Shown piece by piece: positions 33,685 through 42,736 of a stretch of 64,000 nucleotides of DNA; position 1 is the first letter of the stretch, and each line of letters starts with the position of its first letter. The stretch lies in contig NC_080042.1 in the NCBI RefSeq assembly GCF_012489685.1, forward strand, positions 81,344,983-81,408,982. The letters run 5' to 3'. The notes below the pieces were generated by a model. It was not told where the DNA came from and searched no databases. It saw only the letters and a list, made by a program, of their open reading frames with translations. A program made the position numbers and the translations under genes. Source of the stretch: Lotus japonicus. Its lineage: Eukaryota; Streptophyta; Magnoliopsida; Fabales; Fabaceae.

Positions 33685-33869
33685 CGGGACTATTTGGGAA
33701 GGTTGGTTGACTAATCTTAAATCTGGAAAATCCTAGATTGAGCACGACATCTTTTATTTTTATATTGTAGATCATGAGAAAGAATAAAATGAGAAATCAG
33801 GGGATTCCTGTAAATATGCAGTAAATTAGGCTTGAGACTTTTCTTAATTTGAAGAGATGATGAAAACGA

Positions 33870-34244
33870 TTTCAAGATTTAAAAATATCAAATTAGCCAA
33901 GATTGTCTCTGGCTCTGCAATAAAAGTCGGGTCAATTTAGTAAGGAGTAATCTCGGTAAATCTTAGATAATTAGGGATAATCTTTTAAAATTTTAATGAT
34001 AAAAGTTTCTCAGATTTAAAAATTTTAAATTTGTCAAGATTGTCTCTGCAATAAAAGTCAGGTCAATTTAGTAAGGAATAATCTAGGTAAATCTAAGATA
34101 ATTAGGGATAATCTTTTAAAATTTTAATGTTAAAAGTTTCTCTAATTTAAAATTTTCAAATTAGCCAAGATTTCCTTTGCAATAAAAGTCTGGAAATTTT
34201 AGTAAAGAGTAATCTAGGTAAATTTTAGATAATTAGGGCAAAGT
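33870..34244. repeat. three tandem copies of a roughly 130-bp unit
   Basis: Copies begin near 33870, 34007 and 34138. Each carries GCAATAAAAGTC, AATCTAGGTAAATCT and GATAATTAGGG in the same order. Copies are diverged by small indels. The array lies within the Helitron-like element. A second, two-copy duplication of about 120 bp (ACCTTGAGAAACAAA... TTCTAGTATATTAACTAA) lies at about 34540-34760. Confidence 0.75.
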
Positions 34245-34860
34245 TTTCCACAGGATTCGATGGTATTCTTAAATAAATAGAAAATCTTGTTGCTTACAAC
34301 TTTATAAAAGAACATGTAAACTTATAAAGATCTAACCAAAATTTACATTCACATAACAGAAGTTTAATGAACCCATTGCAAATAATACTTGATAAACATC
34401 CATTGTTAATTGTCTCACAACATTTTTAATTAAAATTTGCATGATAGAATTAGAAATATAAATCACGATTTATCTAATAATATACCCAATAATAACAATG
34501 AAACTAATTGTCAAAAGAAAAAACAATGAAATCAAGAGTTTGTTAGCATCAAACCCTTTACTCCTTGAGAAACAAAAATATATCTTGCACACAAATAGGA
34601 CTACCATTCTAGTATATTAACTAAATATGAATACAAAAATGGACCTAAGCAAAAGTAGAACGGAGTAGTTGTTTTCATCAAGCCCTTTACACCTTGAGAA
34701 ACAAACATATATTTGGCACACAAATAGGACGGATCCATTCTAGTATATTAACTAATTAACCTTGTCTTGACACGTGGAATAAAATGCATTAGGAGTTAAT
34801 ACGTCACCAATTTGCTATCATAACCCTTGTTCTTTTCTAATATATATTGATTGATATTGA

Positions 34861-35761
34861 TGTTGATATATCGATATCGATTGATATGAAAAAAATAAGA
34901 AACGTAAAAAATTAATGAGTGAATTGATTGAAAAAGAAAAAATAAAGTGTAGATGAAAAATAATATAAGTGATAATGAGTCATAGTTCTATATATATGAC
35001 AATGATAATACGTTGTCACAAAAGAAGCCCATCTTAGGCAATTTGTTACATGGAGATTAATATAAAATATAAAATATATATATATATATTATTTTTAGTT
35101 AAAAAATCATCATAATTAAATGTATAAAAAATTAAAAATACTCAGGATCTAGAAAATAATTCTGTAAGTACAATAGAGAAATTAAAGGTTCTTATAACTT
35201 TGGTGCAGTATACGGTAATAAATATTTGTTTATTCTTAAGAGTATTAAATCTATTTTTCTGGTCAAATGGTAATAAATATAAAAATATCCAATTTGATTC
35301 TAACTTTTCTGGGCCTTAGAAAAATATAAAAGTAATGCATGGATAGAGAATAATGATATGGTTAGAGAATAATGATAAAAAATTATTATTTTTAATAAAA
35401 AGTAATATATGTAATTAATATTAGTAAGTAAGTAATATATGTAATTCCTGATTTGAATTTTTTTGGTTAATCATTCTTAACATATATGGTAGTCAAAATT
35501 CTTAAGATATTTAAGAATATTTTGAACTTGTGTATGATGCGTGATTTTGCAGGGTTGGAAAGAGTGGACTCTCGGGCCAGAAAGGAATGTGAGGTGGCCG
35601 GCATTGACGCTCCTATGAATAGACATCTTTATGGGCCGATCCAAGGTTTGCACATTACTATTTTCTGTATGATAATTATAGTTCAGGTGGCATCTCCTTT
35701 TATGATTATCATTGTAATTTCTTGATTGAGGTATCCTCATTTCTGTTTCCTTGATGTGGCA
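34861..35761. other. AT-rich DNA between Helitron-like ends and the captured gene piece
   Basis: Mostly AT-rich sequence with short repeats. Around 35550-35650 there is a GC-richer block preceded by an acceptor-like TTTTGCAG. It might be another captured exon, but I cannot assign it. Confidence 0.35.
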
Positions 35762-35762
35762 G

Positions 35763-36313
35763 TGAGTTCCAAGGATTTTTTATGTAGATAAATTCATTGC
35801 CTCCTTGAGATATGAGGTTAGAATTTTGAAGCAAGTACCACCTAGGCTCAAGAGAAGAGTTGAATTAGGACTATCCTACATGCCACCAATTAGCTGGTCT
35901 GATATTACATATATACTATGAAAAACAGGTCTTTATTCGGTTTACATGATATATATCTTTCACTTATTTGTTTTTTGTTTTTCTTGAGTAACTTCAACTA
36001 ATTCACATTCTTGTTTATCATAGATCCTTCCTCTATTACTTAAACACAAGGCCATGCACCTGAATAGAACTGATGCTCGCCTCGCGAAGATTGGACTACC
36101 TCTTGAGATTCAAAAGCTGAGATGTAAAGAAAATTTTGAAGCTTTGCGGTTTACTCCACAAATAGAGGAACTCGATAGAAAGATAGTGAGGATTTTGGGG
36201 GAAAGGGGACCTTTCCTTGTTCTTCATCCTCAGTATGAGATGGACATGTTGGCCTTCTCTGGCTGTGCTCATGGATGTGACACAAGGGAGGTGGATGAAC
36301 TCACAAGAATGAG
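35763..36313 (+). pseudogene. captured fragment of a plant O-fucosyltransferase-family gene (two exons)
   Basis: Exon A (about 35763-35928) encodes [19 protein letters not shown], then [11 protein letters not shown] and [11 protein letters not shown]. It ends with a donor CAG|GT but contains an in-frame TGA just before it. Exon B (36024-36313, acceptor TAG, donor AG|GTATTA) encodes [36 protein letters not shown] and [12 protein letters not shown]. These are hallmark segments of the plant O-fucosyltransferase/rhamnosyltransferase family. The upstream sugar-binding exon and all downstream exons are absent, although splice sites survive. It therefore looks like a genomic piece taken into a transposon rather than a retrocopy. 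Confidence 0.75.
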
Positions 36314-36404
36314 GTATTATTTTGCTTGAGTTTTTATAATATATTGACTTTTTTTAGTTAATTTTAATATGAAGTTATTTACATATACAATTTATTCCTA
36401 ATCA

Positions 36405-36835
36405 ATTCTAAAATTTAAGAAGGTACTAATTAAAGATATATAAAAACTACCAAAATCTAGAAAATCACAATAAAAACTCATAAAATCCTGAATTAATTAA
36501 AAAACCGAAAATTCAATAAAAATACCATAAAATTTAATTAATTCTCTAAAAATAAATAATAAAATAAATTACGATAAAAATCATGAAATAAACAACCTAA
36601 ATCCTAATCAAATCTAAAATTTTAAAAGATACTAAATAAATATAGATAAAAACTATCAAAATCTAGCAAATCACAATAAAAAAAACCTAAAATTCTGAAT
36701 TAATTAAAAATCCGAAAATTCAATAAAAATACCATAAAAAATAACTAATACTCTAAAAAAAATCAAAAATAAACTAAGATAAAATCAAGAAATAAACAAC
36801 CTAAATCCTAATCAAATCTAAAATTTTACCCTCTA
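36405..36835. repeat. two tandem copies of a roughly 205-bp AT-rich unit
   Basis: Units begin near 36414 and 36621 and contain AAAAACTACCAAAATCTAG, CCGAAAATTCAATAAAAATA and CATAAAATTTAATTAATT-type blocks. The same unit occurs in the inverted repeat at 37038-40057, once in its left arm (inverted) and about twice in its right arm. The block therefore ties the captured-gene region and the inverted repeat to one transposon family. Confidence 0.75.
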
Positions 36836-36970
36836 ACAAATTGAAAATTATACCCTCTAACAAATTGACACGTGGAATAATTTTTAGGAGAATTAATATG
36901 GTGCTGACACGTCACTAACAATTAATCTGGTGCTGACACGTCACTATGGAAGTTCTTCTTTTCTAATATA

Positions 36971-37001
36971 CTAGTGTTTTTTACCTGCGTGTTGCACGAG
37001 G
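36971..37001 (-). other. second Helitron-like 3' end
   Basis: On the minus strand a bulged hairpin (CCTCGTG-CAA-CACGCAGG, 37001-36984) is followed by about ten bases and CTAG (36974-36971), then T. It is a diverged copy of the 33033-33063 end. The next minus-strand bases, TATATTAGAAAAGAAG, look like the 5' end of yet another copy extending left, so two elements may lie head to tail here. Confidence 0.5.
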
Positions 37002-37037
37002 AATCATCAATCAATCAATATCAAATCAATCAATCAT

Positions 37038-40000
37038 CAATATATATATATATTAGAAAAGAACAACTTCTAGCATGACGTGTCGCTCTCACAGGCCAAG
37101 TTAGTGACGTGTCGCTCCCAGATTAATTCTCACCTAATATTTTACATGTAAGCTCTTTCTCCTTGGCCCCACTTGCCACATGTGCCCTGATTTTTCCTTA
37201 CATTATTTCTCCTTAATAAAAAAAATACATTTTTAAATTTTAGATTTGATTAGGATTTAAGTTTTTTATTTCTTGATTTTATCTTAATTTATTTTTAATT
37301 TATTTTTAGAGTATTAATTAATTTTTATGGTATTTTTATTGAATTTTCGGATTTTTAATTAATTCCGGATTTTATGAGTTTTTATTGTGATTTGCTAGAT
37401 TTTGATAGTTTTTATCTATATTTATTTAGTACATTTTTTAATTTTAGATTTGATTAGGATTTATGTTGTTTATTTCATGATTTTATCTTAATATAAAATC
37501 TGTGATAAGTGATTTAAATCAATAATACATCGCATCACCAAAAAAACCCTCTTAAAACCCTGCCTACCTCCACCATCTCCTCCATGGAATTCATCTCCTC
37601 CATGCAATTCTCATCCCATCTCTCCACTGAACGGAACCACCCCCACAAAATCGTCTCATCTCTCCACGGAACCACTTTGCCATCGACTTGCAATCGCATC
37701 CCTCCGATTTGCTGCCTTAGACTGATTGGGAAGGTTGCAAATGGAGGTTTCAAATTATTTTCTTCCTTTGCTTGCATAATATGTTATGATTTTTTTCAAT
37801 TTTATTTTACTTTACCTTTAACTTTCATTCACTCATGTTTGACTTCAAGCTCAATTTCGTTCATCACTTGCCATGCTAATTTCAAATTCTTTTCTTGAGG
37901 TTTTTTTTATAGATATTCCACCAAAAGAGATTATTTGGAAGCCATGGATGGTGAGTCCTTTTTATATTCTATATGAAATTTTGCAATATTTTGATTTGTT
38001 TTTTTATTTTTTCTGATTCTCCTTTATATGTGATTCTATTTTATTCGTTTTTCTTAATTTGCATCTAAAATTTGTGTCCTATGTTATAGGAGGTGAAACA
38101 TTGATCTGTGTATGTTTTGATTAACCTAATCATTGTCAGTGAAGTGGATTGAGGGAGTGAAAGAATTGAGAGGAGAGAAAGGAGAAGTTGTAGATTTTTT
38201 TCCTTGCAACTTTTTTATTTGGTAATTTTTTTCTTTTTGCCTTCTTCTTGCACCGAGGAAATTAATTATTATTGTTGGTGCTTGCCGTTACAACTACAGA
38301 ACTACATATCATGGATGAGATTTTTCTAGGGGGTTTTTTGATGTAAATGAAGATTTTTCTTTCTTATGAGATTGGACTTTTAATCCTTATCCACACCATT
38401 CGAAATTTCCATTATTAATACTATTATTTTCGACACTTATGTCACTGACAAATAGTAATGTATATTAATTTATTAGGAAATCAATTTATTGTTAGAACAT
38501 TGGTTTAGGCGTTTAGCATATTAGAAATGATAGCACCAGTTTTAAAAGCCTAACCTCAATAGTATAGCTTGAGCGAACAAAGATAAGCAGTAAAATCTCA
38601 TCCATAATATGTAGTTCTGTAGTTGTAACGGCAAGCACCAACAATAATAATTAATTTCCTCGGTGCAAGAAGAAGGCAAAAAGAAAAAAATACCAAATAA
38701 AAAAATTGCAAGGAAAAAAATCTACAATTTCTCCTTTCTCTCCTCTCAATTCTTTCACTCCCTCAATCCACTTAACTGACAATGATTAGGTTAATCAAAA
38801 CATACACAGATCAATGTTTCACCTCCTATAACATAGGACACAAATTTTAGATGCAAATTAAGAAAAACGAATAAAATAGAATCACATACAAAGGAGAATC
38901 AGAAAAAATAAAAAAACAAATCAAAATATTGCAAAATTTCATATATAATACAAAAAGGACTCACCATCGATGGCTTCCAAATAATCTCTTTTGGTGGAAT
39001 ATCTATAAAAAAAACCTCAAGAAAAGAATTTGAAATTAGCATGGCAAGTGATGAACAAAATTGACCTTGAAGTCAAACATGAGTGAATGAAAGTTAAAGG
39101 TAAAGTAAAATAAAATTGAAAAAAACCATAACATATTATGCAAGCAAAGGAAGAAAATAATTTGAAACCTCCATCTGCAACCTTCCCAATCAGTCCAAGG
39201 CAGCAAATCGGAGGGATGCGATTGCAAGTCGATGGCAAAGTGGTTCCGTGGAGAGATAAGACGATTTTGTGGGGGTGGTTCCGTTCAGTGGAGAGATGGG
39301 ATGAGAATTGCATGGAGGAGATGAATTCCATGGAGGAGATGGTGGAGGTAGGCAGGGTTTTAAGAGGGTTTTTGGTGATGGGATGTATTATTGATTTAAA
39401 TCACTTATCACAGATTTTATATTAAGATAAAATCATGAAATAAACAACATAAATCCTAATCAAATCTAAAATTTAAAAATGTACTAAATAAATATAGATA
39501 AAAACTATCAAAATCTAGCAAATCACAATAAAAACTCATAAAATCCGGAATTAATTAAAAATCCGAAAATTCAATAAAAATACCATAAAAATTAATTAAT
39601 ACTCTAAAAATAAATAATAATATAAATTAAGATAAAATCCAGAAATAAACAACATAAATCCTAATAAAATCTAAAATTTAAAAATGTACTAAATAAATAT
39701 AGATAAAAACTATCAAAATCTAGCAAATCACAATAAAAACTCATAAAATCCGGAATTAATTAAAAATCCGAAAATTCAATAAAAATACCATAAAAATAAA
39801 TCAAAAATAAATTAAGATAAAATCAAGAAATAAAAAACCTAAATCCTAATCAAATCTAAAATTTAAAAATGTATTTTTTATATTAAGGAGAAATAAGGTA
39901 AGGAAAAATCAGGGCACATGTGGCAAGTGGGGCCAAGGAGAAAGAGCTTACATGTAAAATATTATGTGAGAATTAATCTGGGAGCGACACGTCACTAACT

Positions 40001-40057
40001 TGACCTGTGAGAGCGACACGTCATGCTAGAAGTTGTTCTTTTCTAATATATATATTG
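37038..40057. repeat. 3-kb inverted repeat (arms of 1,287 and 1,466 bp, 267-bp loop)
   Basis: Left arm 37038-38324 and right arm 38592-40057 are inverted copies. Both outer ends read CAATATATATATTAGAAAAG, then AACAACTTCTAGCATGACG when read inward. Both inner ends meet at ATGGATGAGATTTT / AAAATCTCATCCAT. Similarity is high: the 80-codon frame on the minus strand at 37777-37535 recurs on the plus strand at 39138 with only a handful of changes. The right arm is longer because it has an extra copy of a roughly 205-bp tandem unit. The unique loop is 38325-38591. A transcript across it could fold into a very long hairpin. Neither arm encodes a protein I recognise. Confidence 0.85.
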
Positions 40058-40120
40058 ATATTGATATTGATATTGATATTGATATTGATATTGATATTGA
40101 TATTGATATTGATATTGATT
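40055..40120. repeat. (TTGATA)n hexanucleotide microsatellite
   Basis: About ten units of TTGATA sit exactly at the outer right edge of the inverted repeat. Related CAATCAATCAATATC text lies at the left edge (37008-37040) and at 34853-34900, so the simple repeat travels with this element family's ends. Confidence 0.85.
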
Positions 40121-40592
40121 GATTAAATCTCCTTCATAAGTTGCTATCCTATGAACATTCCATTAAATCTGTTAAGCCATTATTCAATCTTTTTTCAAGA
40201 TTGGGAATATATGTTGTGAATGCCTAGTTTTGTCCTACCTTATTTTATATTAATATTAATATTAATAATACAAATAATAAGTCTAAAACAAAAAAATAAG
40301 AAATTTATAAAAAATGAAAATAGTAGAAATAATAAATCCGAAAATAAGAAATAATCAAAGATAAACAAATGATTAGAAGATCCAAGAAATAAATAAAAAA
40401 TAAGGTAAATCCTTATCAGATTTTATTATAAAATTAAAAAATCTTTATCTTATTTTTTAATTTTGGTCAAAATCTTATCAAATCAGGGAATAATAAACCC
40501 TAAGGACAACTATTATAAATAAAGGAGAGTTCATAAAGTGTTTCAGTCCAATATCAAGAACAAGAGGCCCACTTTGACAAAAAAAATAAAAC

Positions 40593-41441
40593 ATGTTGCA
40601 GCAACAGGCTCAGGGGAAACTCCGGTGGGGTGAATTGGACGACGACGACGGCGGCGAGGATCTCGACTTCCTGTTACCGCCGCTTCAGGTCACACTTCCC
40701 GACGAGAACGGCATCAAGAAGGCTATTGAGTACAAGTTCAACGACGACGGCAACAAGGTCAAAATCACAACCACCACCCGCACACGCAAGCTCGCCGATG
40801 CTCATCTCAGCAAACGCGCCGTCGAGCGCCGGTCATGGCTCAAATTCGGCGACGCCGTTCAGGAAGATGTCGGCGCCCGCCTCACCATGGTCTCCACTGA
40901 AGAGATCCTCCTCGAACGCCCTAAGCCTCTTGGTGCTAAGACGGAGGAGCCAACGGCTGCTTCAAAAGGCGGCGCTGTTCTCATGGTCTGCAGGACGTGT
41001 CGGAAGGAAGGTGAGCATTGGACTGCCCGGTGTCCCCTCAAGGACCTTGCTGCGCAATCTGATGACACTGCCGATAAGCTTCCGGCGGCGTCGGCGTCGG
41101 CCGGAGGAGCAGCGTCGACGTACGTGCCTCCTGGGATGAGACCGGGTGCGGAGAGGAGCACTGGCTCCGACATGCGGCGCAGGAACGATGAGAATTCCGT
41201 GAGAGTGACCAACCTCTCGGAGGAGACGAGGGAGTTTGATTTGATGGAGCTTTTCCGTCCCTTTGGTGCTGTGAGTAGAGTCTATGTTGCCATTGATCAG
41301 AAGACAGGTGAGAGCAGGGGTTTTGGGTTTGTGAATTTTGTTAGCAGGGAAGATGCACAGAGAGCAATCAACAAACTCAATGGATATGGCTATGATAATC
41401 TAATCCTTAGAGTTGAATGGGCAACCCCTAGGGCTACCTAA
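40593..41441 (+). CDS. TIF3G1: eukaryotic translation initiation factor 3 subunit g (eIF3g)
   Basis: A single open frame of 282 aa. The eIF3g N-terminal region (about residues 10-150) starts GKLRWGELDDDD and includes a zinc-knuckle-like CRTCRKEGEHWTARC (Cys133, Cys136, His142, Cys147). A low-complexity Ala/Ser linker leads to YVPPGMRPG. A C-terminal RRM spans about 202-277 with RNP2 VRVTNL and RNP1 SRGFGFVNF. It is a cytoplasmic 43S pre-initiation subunit that helps scanning and reinitiation. A TATA-like TATAAAT lies at 40514-40520, 73 bp before the ATG. The coding region is far more GC-rich than its surroundings. There is no intron. I see no poly(A) tract or flanking duplication that would prove a retrocopy. 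All motifs are intact, so it is probably functional. Confidence 0.93.
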   Translation: MLQQQAQGKLRWGELDDDDGGEDLDFLLPPLQVTLPDENGIKKAIEYKFNDDGNKVKITTTTRTRKLADAHLSKRAVERRSWLKFGDAVQEDVGARLTMVSTEEILLERPKPLGAKTEEPTAASKGGAVLMVCRTCRKEGEHWTARCPLKDLAAQSDDTADKLPAASASAGGAASTYVPPGMRPGAERSTGSDMRRRNDENSVRVTNLSEETREFDLMELFRPFGAVSRVYVAIDQKTGESRGFGFVNFVSREDAQRAINKLNGYGYDNLILRVEWATPRAT

Positions 41442-42496
41442 GTAAATAGATACTAGTGTTTGCGCGATTTAGAGCCCGATTTTGAAGGCCTATTTAGTTT
41501 CCTGTAATCTGAGCCCTTGCAATCTGTTTGCTATGAGGTGCAACTTCACTAGTAAGATACATGGTTTTGAAATTTCTATTTACATTTGCTATTGTTCGCG
41601 ATGATGGTTGTTGAATAGGTCAATGTTATATTGCACATTTGCATCCTTATTTTTGCTCATGGTGCTATTGTGATGGATACTTTAGTTTTTTTCTCTTATT
41701 TTGAGGATATGGCAAATGGTATTTGTTTGAGTTTCATTTCATCAGTGTTCCAGGCTGCCAGTGATTGGATCCTAAATTTTTTTGGCTATTTTATTTGACA
41801 ACCTGCTAGTTAGTTTCCAACTTCTTAAGCTTACTTAGGGATCAGTTTGTTGTAACTCTTTTTAATTGTAATTTTTCTTTAAAAATTGCAATATTCTGTG
41901 CAGCTCGAATTATTTTAGATGATACTCTAACGATGGTCTCATAGAGCGGATTTAACCTCCCTATTTGTGAGACACATTGTTCAGTCTATGCAGTTTCTTT
42001 ATATTGCAATTTATACTATCTTGTACACCAGTGTAGTGCACCGAACTGGTGCTTCATCTTAGTCGCAGACTCACAGAAAATATTTTCAGAGCAATGAAAC
42101 ATTGTTAAGGGTTCAGTTTTAAAAAGAAAAATGTATCTGCACAACCATTTATGTAGATACATTTCCTGTGAGACTGCAACTAGGATGTAGCATAATGTTT
42201 TCTATGAAGCACTGCACTGGTTTTGACCATTGGAAATAGTAGGAATTCAATGAATGCGGAAATCTTTTACTTGCAACTAATTGATCGCAAAGATATGAAA
42301 ACTACAGGTTGATCCCTGGATTTTTTTCTTCAAATTGAGTGTTTTGATTTGCTAATTCGTACTTTGCATTATGCTATGCATTATTAGTTGCTGACTTTCT
42401 GGGATTGGTGTTGGTTCAACTGTGAAGATCCCGAATGGATCTTTGCAGAGCGAGAAATTAGTGCCTTTGATGTCAGAACAAGTTATGATGCCGGTG
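41442..42496. other. 3' region of the eIF3g gene and intergenic DNA
   Basis: The first few hundred bases are the probable 3' untranslated region. A denser stretch at about 42360-42500, interrupted by the LTR element, has open frames on both strands, but I do not recognise a product. Confidence 0.5.
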
Positions 42497-42501
42497 ATTG
42501 C

Positions 42502-42736
42502 ACTTGAATTTGATAAAATAATTATTGTGTATTTCATTCATAATACTTGACTAGACTACAATATATATAGACTAACAAAGAGATTAAAACAAACTAAATC
42601 TATCTAAACCTATCTCTATTTAAATAGATATCATCTCTATTTAAATAGATACTAATCTAAAATAGATAAACAAATCTTAACTATATCTCCATGAGATAAG
42701 ACTCATAATAAACTAAATCTTAACAGATATTCAACA
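42502..42736 (-). repeat. 3' LTR of the non-autonomous element
   Basis: 235 bp. Sense (minus) strand begins TGTTGAATATCTGTTAAG and ends ATCAAATTCAAGT. The end fixed by the target duplication is GT, not the usual CA. It contains a duplicated CTCTATTTAAATAGATA block. The polypurine tract lies just to its right on the plus-strand map. Confidence 0.88.

Larger units (their letters stand above)
33033..34860 (-). mobile_element. Helitron-like element, minus strand
   Basis: On the minus strand the 3' end reads CCCGTGC-AAC-GCACGGG (hairpin, 33063-33047), ten bases, then CTAG (33036-33033) followed by T. A short hairpin about ten bases before a terminal CTRR and a T beyond it is the Helitron 3' signature. 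At the other side, near 34840-34860, the minus strand reads TCAATATATATTAGAAAAGA, which recurs next to other elements here at 37038 and 40057 and so is probably the 5' end. The interior carries tandem repeats and one unexplained frame (33684-33112). No Rep/helicase is recognised, so it is non-autonomous. Confidence 0.55.

Noticed and set aside
33870..34244. Regularly spaced repeats that could suggest a CRISPR array
   Set aside because: The repeats are contiguous, about 130 bp long and diverged, in a plant nuclear genome. There is no spacer pattern.
37535..39425. Paired 80-104-aa frames in the inverted repeat arms
   Set aside because: Conserved only because the arms are recent copies. Both strands are open and no domain is recognised. 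Kept as repeat, not gene.
40630..41212. Frames of 169 aa (plus) and 117 aa (minus) overlapping eIF3g
   Set aside because: GC-rich coding DNA opens alternative frames. The eIF3g frame has all the motifs.
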